From NCBI GenBank assembly GCA_020740775.1, contig JAHEWK010000033.1:1-64000 (forward strand): DNA of 64,000 nt, given 5' to 3'. Position 1 is the first letter of the stretch, and each line of letters begins with the position of its first letter. Made by a program: the position numbers and the translations under genes. Positions 1-11,753 of the stretch are shown here, in pieces. The notes beneath the pieces were generated by a model. The model worked only from the letters and a program-made list of their open reading frames with translations. It was not told the origin of the DNA and made no database searches. The DNA is from Ilyonectria destructans (Eukaryota > Ascomycota > Sordariomycetes > Hypocreales > Nectriaceae).

Positions 1-210
1 AAATAATAAATAATAAAAATAAATAATAAATAAAATAATAATAAAATAATAAATAAAATAATAAATAAAAATAAAAAAATAATAAAATAATAAATAAAAA
101 ATAAATAAAATAATATAAAATAATAAATAAAATAATAAATAAATAATAAATAAAATAATAAATAAAATAATAAATAAAATAATAAATAAAATAATAAATA
201 AAATAATACC
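1..210. repeat. AT-only low-complexity tract
   Basis: The first ~208 bases contain only A and T, made of AATAA and AAATAATAAAT-like units repeated without interruption. It ends abruptly at the CCCTGG near 209. It could be a degenerate microsatellite or the edge of an AT-rich (RIP-affected) block lying outside the window. No coding signal is present. Confidence 0.9.
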
Positions 211-1552
211 CTGGATGTCCCGTGGCGTCGGCCTATATTAGAGCTCTCGTATACATAAGAGGAAATTTCAGCTGGCAAGAAAAGACTAGGTCAGCTTTTA
301 GGAGCATCGCAGAAAAGATTCGAATCAAGACATAGCGACTACGATAACTACGGACAGGCAGTACAGGGCGGCATTGGGGACTCACTGCCGCGTGACAAGG
401 CAGATATCTCAGCACAGAGCGATAACACTTCACCTTCGCCTTTCGAACTGCATGTACAAAATATGGTTGGATAATTGCAACATGAGCAGTTTACGCCTAA
501 CACTAAGTCCCTTTATAGATATGGTCTTCCCTTCTGGGGCAACGAGAATGGACAAAAGTACAGATGCAACTTTTTCCGCTCCGTCGCAAGTAGGAACGAA
601 CCTAATGGTGATGCAGCCACAGGATGACACGTATTCAGAAATAGTCGTATACATAGCATGCAAAGGTTGATGTTGTGACAGTACGGATTAATCATGGCTC
701 CTAGGATGCGTAAGTTTAAGGGGCGGATCCATTGGGCTCCCGACTGCTGTTTGCGTCCGCCAGCACGTGTGGGTTCAGGGCTAGCCGTCTCAATGCCTTG
801 GCGGTGTCAGAGTTCCCGATTCTTAGCTTCGCAACTTTACCCATTTTAGAAACGATCATACGTGCATTTGCAAATTTGGCTTCCCGCTGAATCTTATCGA
901 GATTGATATTGCTGCCCTGGATGCGTGCTATTTCATTTCGGCCTTAGTCTCTCGGCCGCGCAAGCGATCAGGTTAGATCCGAACTGTGTGGTGTCATTTA
1001 AAGTCTGGGACTATTTTTCTTCGCCGGGGCAACTGTCCCTTCAGCTATATTTAAATGTGGAGATATCATCTGCGGGTCTCACATTGATGTCTACGATTGG
1101 CTGTCAAAGATTTGCAACTAGTGATTCCCTAATGCAAGAATGGGACGACTTGCTTCTGTGGCGGACTTAGCGTCTCACTGAGGTGCGCCGCTTATCATCC
1201 CTGAGTAGCTCTAGAACCCTCACCGCCAACATCAAGTTACATTGGTGGCTAGCCGAGCCTGTCAGTGAGGCTGCAGTCATTCTGCAATGCACTAGAGCAC
1301 ATTGAGAGGAAGCAATGCGGGTATATGAATCAGCAACCTGCCTGCAAACTTCTGAGCCTTCGTCCCAACTATCACCTTCTCAACCTACGACACACAGTCA
1401 CTCTCGCCGTTTCTTATCAGCTTGTTCTTTGCCACATCTTCTCCAGAAAGTAATTTGGATGGTCACTCGGATTCATCTGCTCCCAGGCTTCCCATCCACA
1501 TCCGGCCCCGTTGCAGCATTTATTCTCGAAACACTCACAACGGCATATCATC
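211..1552. other. Intergenic, no gene recognised
   Basis: Only short overlapping open frames (at most ~98 codons) on both strands. None shows a recognisable family motif or a convincing splice pattern. The last part is the promoter of the HPt-like gene. Confidence 0.6.
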
Positions 1553-2143
1553 ATGACGCCAGATGAGAATAAGCTTGGGCCGATCCGTGCAGTAGGCCAT
1601 GCCATTGATATGGATACCTTTGAACAGATACTTCAAATGGATGACACTCCCGAGCACGAGTTCAGTGGTGCGATTGTTTTCGACTTTCTCGCCCAAACAG
1701 AACAGTCTTTTCAGGCTTTAAATAGACATCTGTAAGTCTAGACACGCTATTAGTTGAAAAGGAGATCTTTTGCAACTCAAAAGATCTCATTGTTAAGATG
1801 ACTCGTGCCTGCATGGCCTGGCAGCATTTGCTTTCGGAAAACTGACTGAGTATCTCTTCGCGTTCTTGACAGGGAAGAATCAGATCTCCCCAGCCTTGCT
1901 TCTCTCGGAAGTTTTATGAAAGGGTCCGGAGCAATGTTGGGCTTGATGAAATTTCAAGAGAGTTGCAAGAAAATTGAACAGTATGGAAATCGGTTGGATG
2001 ACGACGAAGTTTCCGGCCTGGACGAAGAGTTCTGCTTAGATCAAATTCGTGAACTCTCTGGTCGTCTCAAGACGGATTTCGTTGAGATTGAAGGGCCTTT
2101 GAGAGCATATTACTCCCAGTTTAATTGGCAAGGGGATCACTAG
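1553..2143 (+). CDS. Ypd1-like histidine-phosphotransfer protein lacking the phospho-histidine
   Basis: Predicted 149 aa from two exons (1553-1731 and 1873-2143). The 141-nt intron starts GTAAGT, has a CTGAC branch-like site and ends TTGACAG; the phases match. The N-terminal block DTFEQILQMDD and the following acidic helices are those of fungal Ypd1/YpdA proteins, which relay phosphate from hybrid histidine kinases to response regulators such as Ssk1 and Skn7. The four-helix HPt core follows, but the active-site block, normally HFLKGSSA, reads SFMKGSGA. The phospho-accepting His is Ser73 (codon AGT, 1910-1912), while the supporting Lys76 and Gly77 are kept. Length is normal for the family and there are no stops, so this looks like an expressed paralogue rather than a decayed gene. 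It should not accept phosphate on the usual residue. Inference: a decoy or scaffold acting on kinases or response regulators. Confidence 0.85.
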
Positions 2144-2517
2144 ATAATGTCGCCATTGGTAATCGCGATTGATAATCGTGGTCGAGCTACGGCCTAATTT
2201 TGAGCCAATAATCAACCTACTATTAGAAAAGAGACGAAGATTATCTACAAACACGATATATAGTGTATATACTAGCTCAGTTGACCACCTAAGGAGTACT
2301 TTACCTTCTTTACATTATTGTCGAAAGGCATAGCACCAAATATTACCCATATTGGACGACTCAGCTTTTTTAAACCCTGCACAAGTTTGCATCGTCCTAT
2401 TCGAATGCGACCACCTCGTCGCATCAGCAAGCCTGGATGTCTCCCTTCTCGCAGAAGGAAAGTGTTCAATACTTCTTGTTATAATTGTCTATAGGGTACA
2501 CTCGCCAGAAAAGCTAA
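2144..2517. other. Convergent intergenic region
   Basis: About 370 bases between the 3' ends of the HPt-like gene (+) and the glycosyltransferase (-). It is moderately AT-rich, and nothing codes for a recognisable product. Confidence 0.6.
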
Positions 2518-4296
2518 TCACTTTCCAGTATATGCCATATTTGCCACAACCTGCGCCGCAATATCACGCCCTTTGCCCCGGCTTCGAACCGTCGCACCTA
2601 GCTGTCTTGCAGTCTCTCGCATAGAGATGCTCGCCTCACTACCGTCTACTACCTCGAGGATTGCTTGCGTAAGACTGTTAACTGTCCAGCCTGGACTCGT
2701 TTGCCGGCAAGCCCAGACGCCAACACCGATTGTCTCTGCAAGTGCAGCAAAGCCATATAAATCGGCCCACTGAGGCAAAATGATCTGAGGAACTCCAGCA
2801 CTAATATTTATCAGCGATGCCACATTGTTACTCCAAAGCATAATTTAAAACTCACGCAATCGCTTCATGGTAGCAGTTCGATCCGCCATGGTGGATTGAG
2901 GCGATGATGTACCCTGTCTCCAGTAGAGACGAGGGGTCCACAGTCAGCCATCGCTCCATTCTGAGTCGCCCGCTATCTAGGTGTGGCTTGAGTGCTGACA
3001 AGTAATCGTCGGAGTAGTTTCCGACCTTGTTGAATTTCCATAGGATCTGGACATTAGTCTTGTCGAGCACAACTGCGATAGCCTCTGTCATTATCGTTGC
3101 CTGGGTCTGTGTCCACTGAGAATCGATTAATTCGTTATTTCCATCAAGGCATTGCTTCATGTATGTAACATGTCGACGTAAATATGTAGGAAATGTTTAG
3201 TTGTTGCGGGGCCATGATATTGACTCACTATGACGCTACTTCCGAGGTTGATAAGTATGGTTGGGCCTTTCGTCAACCAGTCAACCATATGAGAATCTTG
3301 CTCGATGGCTGTCGCAGCTGACAATACCATCGGTCCAGCGCAGGTAACATTCGGCGGGATGAAATCGACGGGAATAGTTGCACCTTCTGTCGTCATGGTT
3401 ATCCAAGGAACATCCTGACGGTATATTTTATAAAAGTTGATGGGGTCGAGAAGGCCTTTCTCCCTGAGTAAGGCCTTTTTCGCGTTGAGGCCCGGCATGA
3501 ACAACACGCTGTAGATGAAACGCATGTTGAGATATATGTTTTCGGGGATATTCCGCCAGGGGACCGGGAACGAAAAACCGGAGGCAACACTAAAATTCAG
3601 ATTAACTGGAAGCCTCGTCACCTATGATCCTGTGCGGGGCACCGCTTACGCTGGATACTTCCAAAACATGCTACCATGCGGTTGATCTGCTAGAAAATTG
3701 TCGATGACCGTGTTTGGCGTGATGATGGCATGGTGTCGATTGTTATCACGCGTCGCGTCAATTGCTGGACGGAACAATGTGTCCAGGACTACGACAGCTG
3801 GGTCGACCTCATGAATGATACCAGTCAGCTCTTCGTAGACTGCCATGTGATCCTCGACAGTCCAGGGCGATATCCAAATCAACATGTCTCTGCATAAATG
3901 CGCGATGCCAGCGACGCCAGGTGGGTGAGGGATATTGAGAATGGTTTTCCCGGCAGCGGCGATTGCATCGCCGTAAGATGGGCTCTTGAGCTCGTGAAAA
4001 ATCACATCCTGGGCCCCCGCCGTCTTGGTGCGTGCAAAGGCCGAAATTCTCTGCAGTTTCTTGCCCAGCTTGGGGAAAGATGCGAAATGGACTTCGATAT
4101 CGGGATGGTTCTCCAGCAATGAAGATGCTGTCGCAACGTGGGCGTTTGACAGGCCAGGCTCAATGTTCACTAAAAACAAAACCGTCTTGTTTCTGCCCTG
4201 GATGTAAGGAGGGTGGTCTGAGACATCTCCCTGGGAAAAGAAAAATGCAAGGAGCGCAATCAGCGCAGAGCTGGCAAGTAGGATGCGCTTGTACAT
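2518..4296 (-). CDS. GT1 UDP-glycosyltransferase, membrane-anchored
   Basis: Four exons on the minus strand (4296-3650, 3589-3229, 3115-2856, 2800-2518) join in frame to 516 aa, a usual length for fungal GT1 enzymes. Residues ~5-22 form a hydrophobic signal-anchor. Family blocks follow: PHPPGVAGIAHL, an FWKYPA...FPVPW junction recreated by splicing, GPTILINLGSS, ILWKFNKVGNYSDDYL, and the nucleotide-sugar signature around HHGGSNCYHEAIAAGVPQ...LPQWADLYGFA, split by an intron inside AIA|AGVP. The HGG histidine and the PQWADLY motif that bind the UDP-sugar are intact. The protein should transfer a sugar from UDP-sugar to a lipid or small molecule at the ER or another membrane. The acceptor cannot be read from sequence. 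Its C-terminus ends without the extra transmembrane anchor some relatives have. The intron-2 acceptor is the least certain junction. Confidence 0.85.
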
Positions 4297-4923
4297 ATCA
4301 TAAACAGCGCAATGGTGAGCTAATTAGAAGATGTGTGAAGGTGCAATGTGAATGAGTCCTACGAGCGGTTTTATTGTGGCGTACCCCCGATATTGAGATC
4401 GTTCTCAATAAGCCCGTCATAGTTAGCGAAATTATTATGCCTTTAGCGCGGTTTTGCGATCCAAGCCTCTGGGCCACTCATTAATGTGATAAAGAGCCCG
4501 AGCTGGAGGAAGTTTCAGCTTCATGTACGCATCAGATACTAGGTAGCCCTGTCCAACCGAGCTGACGTCACCCGCTAGCGCTTACTAGAACTCCAGTTGC
4601 ATCAGGAAGCAGCCCCTGATACCCTCAACCTGACATTGAGATATTATCGCAACGACGTGGGTGAGGTTATTTCCAAGCTTTGGGCTGGCAAAATGCCTTG
4701 CTTCCAGCCAGTTCTCGATCGAGCTTGGGTTGCAGTTCATCGATCCGACCATGGAGTAAAGAGTGACTCAAGTTAAATTTATGAAGCTATCCATAGTTGT
4801 ATGATAGCCACGTGCACGTCAGGAGTTGAGTAATCAATTGAGTGAATAAACACTCTGATTCACTTCTTGTAACCTGAAATTTCATTTATAGAGCCAGATT
4901 GGTTTATCTTCCCCGTGGGGCTT
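4297..4923. other. Intergenic (promoter of the glycosyltransferase)
   Basis: About 630 bases upstream of the glycosyltransferase and downstream of the cupin, both on the minus strand. No ORF with a recognisable product and no repeats were seen. Confidence 0.6.
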
Positions 4924-5453
4924 TTACTCAAACTTTTGCGCTCTTTGGCCAACCTAAAGTCCAATTAGTATGATGCATGGGCATGTAACAAGAGAAACTT
5001 ACATAAAAGGCGCAACCGCCGTTCTCACTCTCAAAGGTGACTGGACAATGGTATTAGCTTGGTGTATAGTCACAAATCCCATCGCCTTTCCACTCACTGG
5101 TAGCTCCCTTGGGGAAGTACAAAACATCGCCAACTACCGCCTGGACCCTTTGTCCCGTACCGTCGGACACGATCAAATCGCCCTCAACGACAAGCTTTAC
5201 TTCGAAGTAGGTGTAGGTGCTGGTGGCTTTCTCGCCTGGAGCAGCCCGGAAGAAGCCGCTTGTCAACGGGGAGATTGCGTCATCTTTTGTGCTAGTGTCT
5301 GTTAGAATCGTACAACAGAGAAAGTCAATGTTTGTAATTGTATACACACCTTGAAACCGTATCGCCAATCCAAAAGTTCTTGTGATTACCATAGAAAGGC
5401 AACTCGGCTGCTTGAGCCTTGGAAAAGTATTGCAGAGCAAGAGAAGACGACAT
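4924..5453 (-). CDS. Small EutQ-like cupin protein
   Basis: A 124-aa protein built from four exons (5453-5348, 5298-5098, 5040-5003, 4953-4924). The last exon has only ten codons and encodes VGQRAQKFE. All phases agree and every junction restores a family block. The N-terminus (MSSSLALQYFSKAQ) leads to YGNHKNFWIGD, then the cupin barrel: TYTYFEVKLVVEGDLIVSD, VGDVLYFPKGATITF and GCAFYVGQR. This is the small single-domain cupin family similar to the C-terminal domain of EutQ (ethanolamine utilisation) and common in ascomycetes, where its substrate is unknown. The canonical metal-binding histidines of enzymatic cupins are not evident, so catalysis is uncertain. It has no signal peptide and is probably cytosolic. 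It is divergent from the DUF3445 gene about 1 kb away. Confidence 0.85.
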
Positions 5454-6472
5454 GTTTAAGAATGATTATATCCGAGGAGGAGAGGTATTGAGAATGATAT
5501 TCGATAGGTGTATGTTTGAGATTTCAAGCACTCAAGGTTGTTCTTTATAACCATGATACTAATCTGTCATATACACCAGCTATCAGTGCCATGTGAACTA
5601 AATAATTCTAGTAAGCTCGAAGCGTATGGGATCATGGGAACCTCGGAGTCACGGGAACCTCGGCGTTGTTCTCTCGGGGTGATGCGTAGTTCAGTTCTGT
5701 AGCAGATCAAACAGCACGCAAAGGAGAGCATTGACGCCGCCGAGACTACATCGACTTCAAACACCGACATATCACCATTTCCTCGGCGTGGTTAAATCTG
5801 ATGGAGATCAGGCAGGTGAAAAGAGAGCCATGCATCATTGTGTATTATCGTCATCGTTTGAATATCCCATATCGAAATCCAAATTAGGCAGGAGAAAGGA
5901 GAGCATCACGACGGTTCGTCATGGCGGTTCGTCATGGTCAATCCGGGCTTAGCGAGGCTGTGATTACCCCACGTTTCTCTCCATAATCTCTAGTGAAGAT
6001 CCAGGCATGGCCTACTAAGTATGGGAAGGTGAGGTGAGAACACCCTGACTAACGTATTGGGAAGGCAAAAAGAGAGCAGTTGAAATACGACTAGGCCCAT
6101 TCTGAGCATGGCTGCCGGCAGTTCGTGTGGGTCCTCCGGGGAATTTCGTCAAACTGAGTGTTTTTGAACAGACAATTCACTCTCGGTACTGCACTTAGAA
6201 CTTGGATGCACTCGAGTCTCGAGATAAGGGATTCTTCCCGGTCTTGATGATGTGTAATAATATAACCCCGCATGTTGGTGGCGCCGAGTATCACGGCGTG
6301 ATCGGAGTTTGCCGACCCCATGACTCCAATTAGGGTGGGTGAGGGCCGTTAGGAATCGAAGAAATAGGACGAGTACATAAACATTATTGATATGAACGCC
6401 GAGGAATTTCCCTCCTCAACTCTCAATTCAGTGCTTTACCTTGGACCACACCTTTTACCCATACCTTTCCCA
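5454..6472. other. Divergent promoter region between cupin and DUF3445 genes
   Basis: About 1 kb without a recognisable gene. Two short direct repeats stand out: GGGAACCTCGG occurs twice (about 5637 and 5655), and GGTTCGTCATGG twice in direct succession (about 5914-5938). They may be regulatory or simply local slippage duplications. Confidence 0.5.
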
Positions 6473-7841
6473 ATGGATTATTTTCAAGGCTGTGAGGCCA
6501 TGACCTCCGCTGCAGTCACCGCGGTCGGTGTCCTTGCGCTCATTAGCGCCTGGTTACTTCTTGTGTCTGTAAGATCAACGCCATAGTTCCAAAGGAATTC
6601 CCCGTATCTAATCATTCGCGTAATAGGTTCGGGCACGGGTGAAGCGATCATCTCATTTGGAGATTGCACCTGTCGAGAAACCTAACCAAAGAGCTATCGA
6701 CATAGTCAAGCCACTTGAAGACTTTGACTGGAAAACGACAAAACCCATCAGATTCCACCCATTCAAGCCGATATATCACATTACGATGGGTATGGAACCT
6801 TGTCTCAACTTCGAGGCTCAAGATCCGGAAACGAAGACCGAGTTGACATTGAACATGGCTAACGGGAGCGACGCATAGCGATAAAGTCAGACACCCCCTC
6901 TGAACTGATCACGATTGACCGGGATTATCTCGATCGCATCACGCTGCGGAAGAGCCTCATCTCCGAGCATGGACATAAACTCCACGGATCTGTACCCTCT
7001 GGCGAGGACGCAGTGCAGGAGCTTTATACGTATCTCCTTAAAGACTACCTCGCCAATCGCTATCCGACAATGTTTGAACTTTCCGAGGATGGATCCGCCT
7101 TGACTAATCTCATCACGGGCGCCAGTCATCCTACAGCACCGCCACAGGACATCAGCGCGGCTCTTCGTGTTCTGGGAACAACTGTCGAGGAGGACTTTTT
7201 CTTCCTCAAACATAGTCCCGAGGGACACCAATGTGTTGCATTTGTGTGTTGCTTTCCGTCAGGCTGGGATCCGGAATCGAAACTTGGTAAACACATGAAT
7301 CAAATCCACACCACAGTACCCTCGTACGACAAGATTGGTCCAAGCATGGAACGCTTCTTTTGCAAACTCGAGGTGGGAAATAATGTCAAGAGAACCAATG
7401 TAAGCCATACCATTCTGAATTCTTCTAAATCCTTTACAGCTAATTTCAATGAACAGTGGACGATTCAAACGCACTCTAATCTCTTCAATGCAAAGGGTAA
7501 TCATGTCACCGAAGGCGAGAACATTGAAGAAGAAGAGATCGATGTAGAAACGGCAAGTTGATCCAACCTCCATTGTTTGCAGTCTTTTTCTAATACGGAT
7601 CCTCTCATAGACCTTCGTTCGAATTGAACTTCAAACTCTCAGCCGGCTCCCAAAAAGCCACACGGTTCTTTTCTCGTTCAAGAAATATCTGTACCCAATT
7701 CGCGATCTCAAAAATGAAGGATTGGGACCCGAGTTGGCAGATGCAATTGAAGGGCTGAAGAAAGGCAATGCGCCTGGAATGTGGAGGTATAAGAGTGCCG
7801 TTCGATGGGGCAAGAGCGTCTGCGAATATCTTAGGTCGTAG
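6473..7841 (+). CDS. DUF3445 (HRQ family) haem-dependent oxygenase-like protein
   Basis: Five exons (6473-6568, 6627-6789, 6879-7399, 7457-7543, 7611-7841) give 365 aa with consistent phases. The N-terminus carries one transmembrane helix (residues ~9-30). Conserved blocks include FKPIYHITMAI (completed by splicing), ELITIDRDYLDRI, VEEDFFFL, CFPSGWDPESKLG, HTTVPSYD, VKRTNWTIQTHSNLF, ELQTLSRLPK, VLFSFKKYLYPIRDL and the C-terminal KGNAPGMWRYKSAVRWGKSVCEYL. This is the DUF3445 family, related to bacterial haem-dependent oxidative N-demethylase; in fungi it is usually a membrane-anchored protein of unknown substrate. The gene looks complete. Start choice: an in-frame upstream ATG at 6392 exists, but 6473 puts the membrane helix at the very N-terminus as is usual. 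Function beyond the family is inference. Confidence 0.87.
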
Positions 7842-8625
7842 CTTATGTATTATGGCCCCATAGAAGGTCATCCTGAGGCGTAGCGACTTAGACCTAATGC
7901 TTATTTTGCAGGTGGGCTTTCTTCGTCCGAGAGACAATCTATCCATAGAAACAACCAGATTGCATTTAGAGTGTGATGAATCAATCATCAGCCAAGAATT
8001 CTGGTTCAAATTCAGAGTGTAGATTCTAATGGTTTGGGTAAAATATCATGGCATAAAACCTCGTGTCATGTACCGTCAAGTCTCCGTACATGCCCATCTA
8101 GCGGGTAGCACATTCCGGCATTCCACCCATGCATATTCTCAACACTACCGGTATCTCACTGTGAATGGCTCGTTTGAAAGTTTTATTCGCTTCAAGGATT
8201 GAATGCGGAGGCGCGGACGCTTAATTAGTGTCAGACTACGTAAACGATAACAAAAAGCTAAATTGCTTGGCGTTCTCGTGCTGATGAGCCACAGCCAGCT
8301 TTCCTGGACATCCCTTGCCTTAAGATTCACCTTTGCTTCGTTAAGCATTTAAACAGTCCCTCTGCTGACTTTATTAGCAGATTTACGATGGCTTGGCAGT
8401 ACTCCCTTTCCTGACTAACGATTCACCGTTCGAGCTCATCGCAGGTGCTATCACGATTAAATTCGGGAGAGAAAACTTGAACATAGAAACTTGGGTCGCC
8501 GCATTGCTCGCTGCTCTCACTATAGGGCAGAAATTTAGGATGAATGGTTATGGTGAGCAACAAGGAGCGATTTACAGCCGCCTGATGAATCGGTGTGGTA
8601 TGACCAAAGAAATCATCTTTCTTTA
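7842..8625. other. Convergent intergenic region
   Basis: About 780 bases between the DUF3445 gene (+) and the 3' exon of the GH43 gene (-). No recognisable coding sequence or repeats. A plus-strand open frame at 8393-8698 overlaps the GH43 3' exon antisense and is unlikely to be a gene. Confidence 0.55.
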
Positions 8626-10461
8626 CTATCCAACTTGTTCATATACGCCTTCTTCGATTTCCTGGCTGATGGGCTTGTACCTCCATCGGCCAAAATAGGC
8701 AGGAGTTTGACCATCCCCACCATTACTGGTTGCATATGCTCCAAGCAAGGACCCTACAGCAGGAAATTATGTCAGTCAAACATTCAATATGAAGATGGAG
8801 CATTCGAAAAGGCATTTGGCACCGAATATTTACTCACCGTGGAACGGGCCGGATCCTCCAGAAACAACCTCCGCGCTCACTTTTCCCAACACGATCTGCT
8901 TGTGCGGACTATCAGTGGATGCAGCTGATAGCACATAGTATGAGTCCTTGTTCGCTGATATGCTTAGTCTGATGGGTTTACGAAGCCAGTGTGCTGGGAC
9001 GTCAACCGTCTTTTCCTTTGGCACAACGGTGCCTGGCTTCCCACTGGCTTCGACATACAACTTGAGCTTCAGCCCAGATTTATTGCCCTTGATGATGCTG
9101 ATGTCAATGTGTTGGTACTGAGTTAGGAACACCGTCAGGCCGGCCTCCTCGTGAACGTCCTTGGGTTCAAAAGAAACGTCAACAGTGTAGGTGAAGATGG
9201 AGCTGGACTGTTTCCGTGAAATGAGGGCAAAGCCATCAGTGATTGGTTCGAACTGACTGTCCGCGGTCAAGTTGACTCTAGACGGCGAAATCCGTAGCGT
9301 ATTTGGGTGTCCAGGTGGCGACACAGTGAACAGAGAGGTCTTGGGCGGGCGCCAATACAAGAAATGGCGAGGAATTTGAGAACCGGGCTTGAAGTCCACG
9401 CGATCTCCATCTGTAGCCCAAGGGCCATTGCCAGGAAGCTTCTTGTTGACTCGAGGGAGAGGCCCATGCATGGTGCCTTGAATCCGCTCCACCACTGGCC
9501 ACTCACCCTTTTCCCAGGTCATCGGGGCCAGTACCGCTTCTCGACCCATGGGATAAACTTCCCAATCAGGCCCAGATCTCGTCGCGAGTGCGACACACCA
9601 CCAGTTGCCTGAAGCATCCTGGAAAAAATCCGTATGGCCGATTGTCTGGAAAAACGAATCCGTGTTCTTGGCGGTCAATATGGGGTTTCCTTCATATCCC
9701 TCGTACGGCCCTTCGATGCTGGTGGCGCGAGAAATGACGGCAGAGTGATTTGTTTCCGTGCCTCCTTCGCTAATAGAGAGGTAGTAATATCCATCCTTCT
9801 TGTACAGCTTAGGGCCTTCGGGATTGCGGTCGCCTGTGCCGTTCCAGACTGTCAAGGTCTTCAAAACGGACCCTGTGGCGAGGTCAACCTCGTGGATGAA
9901 AATCCCCCTTGCAACCGACATGTACACTTTTCCATCGTCGTCCCAGAAGAGGTCTGGATCAATCTCGTTCTCTGGGTTCTCAATATGAATAGGATCGCTC
10001 CATGCGTCATCGTCGTATGGGTCTTCCGTCGTAAAGAGGAGAATCTTGGGACCCCAGGCCTCGTACCAGGACACATACGACGTGATCAAGTAGAAGAGGC
10101 CATCGTGATACCGTATTGTCGACGCCCATATTCCCTCGCTTTGCTGGCTATTTCTGAACAGCTCAGGCACCTGGTCGGCGCGGTTGACAGCGTGGCTGGC
10201 AAGCTTCCAGTTTACAAGATCTTTACTTGCCCAGACAGGAGCACCAGGGAACGTCAGAAACGAGGAAGTGGTGCAGAGGAAGGTATTATCCCATTCGGGC
10301 ACAAAGGTGCAGCTGGGGTCGGGATTGAACCCGGGCAGGATGGGGTTCGAAAACGCGCGACTTGCCGCACCTATTGGTAAGACGCTCATCACCCAAGCTG
10401 ACCAGGAAATATGGGAGAGTAACATGAAGAAAGAATGTGTCTTGGGATGTTTCGATATCAC
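8626..10461 (-). CDS. Secreted GH43 glycosidase (beta-xylosidase / arabinofuranosidase type)
   Basis: Exon 1 (10461-8838) and a short exon 2 (8753-8626), joined in phase, give 583 aa. A signal peptide spans residues ~1-36. The five-bladed GH43 propeller starts at NPILPGFNPDPS, which carries the catalytic base Asp48. The pKa-tuning Asp168 lies in EIDPDLFWDDDGK and the acid Glu215 in NPEGPKLY. All three catalytic carboxylates are present. A C-terminal beta-sandwich domain (from about residue 335, ending SLLGAYATSNGG...) is typical of GH43 xylosidases with a second domain. The last 42 residues are lost if the intron at 8754-8837 is missed. The enzyme should release xylose or arabinose from hemicellulose outside the cell. 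Xylosidase versus arabinosidase cannot be settled here. It is divergent from a xylose/dihydrodiol dehydrogenase-like gene, which fits pentose use. Confidence 0.9.
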
Positions 10462-11753
10462 GCTTCCTCAAAGACGTCCCCAAATGGTGCTCAGTCAAGT
10501 AGAATTTATAGGCCAGCTTTAGGAGCAAATACCGCCTCCGCTCTCGCTTTCGCTTTTTACCGAATGAACATTAGCCGCGAGCTTTAACCTTAGTCTCAAT
10601 CCTGACGTTGTTTCCATTGTCATTGCCCGTGAATCCATGGCAGAAAACACTTTGAGAGGCGGGGTTGTACATTATTTACCCAGCGTCCCGTATTCCCGCC
10701 ATAATCGGACGAGCAGTACTTTAGCCGGTCGCTGTGTCGGCGGGATAGCGAGAGTTCAAATGCGGGGTGTGGGGAGATGGCATAGAGTAAGTTTAGAGCT
10801 TGTCATGTACGATTACATAGCCAGACTCAGATATTGAACTTGGGTGCTGTAGTGCCCATTATTAATTCCAGAGAAGTAATTACTTGCGGCTCACATTTTA
10901 TCAACACCACGCAGAATCACTGACTGTTGGAGTAAGTTAAATGCCAATTCTTTCTCATTATATTACTTATATGGCTGCATAAGCATCTCAGTTGCCGATG
11001 GCAATGACTGAGAAGATATTAGAAGAGACAAAGTTGCTCCAGGTAAAAGTTCAACGGCTTAGGAACTACATTAATGGCGATACGGTCGTAGTCGAATTGG
11101 AGTGTATGATAGCGCTTAGCAGGACCGAGGAAAGGTGTTATATCAGGGTGAAGGAGGATAAAATAAGCCCTCTGCGATATATCCATAGCAATAATATAAA
11201 TACGCTGCTACGATGTGCACCTCTGTAAATGTACTTGCGTGAATATCTTGTGATACGTCTCTCTCCGATACGCCACATTGGGAGGCTGGGTGGATCTAAG
11301 TGAGCTATTCTGATGCCAAATCCGAGACTCCCCGGTGGAAGTGCAATGACGAAACAAGCTAATCTTAAGCTAACCCATTCCAGAGATTCGGCAGGGTATT
11401 CCCCGAAACCCGACATCTCGATGGTTACTCCCATTGGTTGAACCCCACCAGGACTGATTTAACCGGACAGTTAAAGTGGCAAATTCTCCGCAGATCCGGG
11501 GACTCGCGGGTTTACTTAATGTGATCTATGAGGGTTTGGGCTGATTAATTGCCAACTAGCTGCGGCTGATCCTACCGCGATTGCTGAAAAAATGGGCCTC
11601 TGAGCATCACGATGGGAGCCATGAGTATGTTTAAAGTGGTACAATCCCCTCCATACTTGACACAAATATCTTTCCCAAACCTGATACCCCGAACCACCTT
11701 TTACACTACAATCACCACTCGTCCGAATCACAAAACACTCACCCGCTTCCAGG
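10462..11753. other. Divergent intergenic region between GH43 and dehydrogenase
   Basis: About 1.3 kb with only short open frames. It holds the promoters of both flanking genes and the GGCTAAA motif listed separately. No other recognisable content. Confidence 0.6.
10720..10726 (-). promoter_or_regulatory. Putative XlnR-type site GGCTAAA
   Basis: Read on the strand of the GH43 gene the sequence is CCGGCTAAA, containing the GGCTAAA core known for the xylanolytic activator XlnR of Aspergillus. It lies about 260 bases upstream of the GH43 start, in the shared region with the dehydrogenase gene. A 7-mer can occur by chance, so this is suggestive only. Confidence 0.35.

Noticed and set aside
8393..8698. 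101-codon plus-strand frame
   Set aside because: Overlaps the GH43 3' exon antisense, no motif, and that exon is strongly supported by the family C-terminus.
9634..10380. A 248-codon open frame on the plus strand
   Set aside because: It lies fully antisense to exon 1 of the GH43 gene, whose signal peptide and catalytic motifs are clear; the frame has no motifs of its own.
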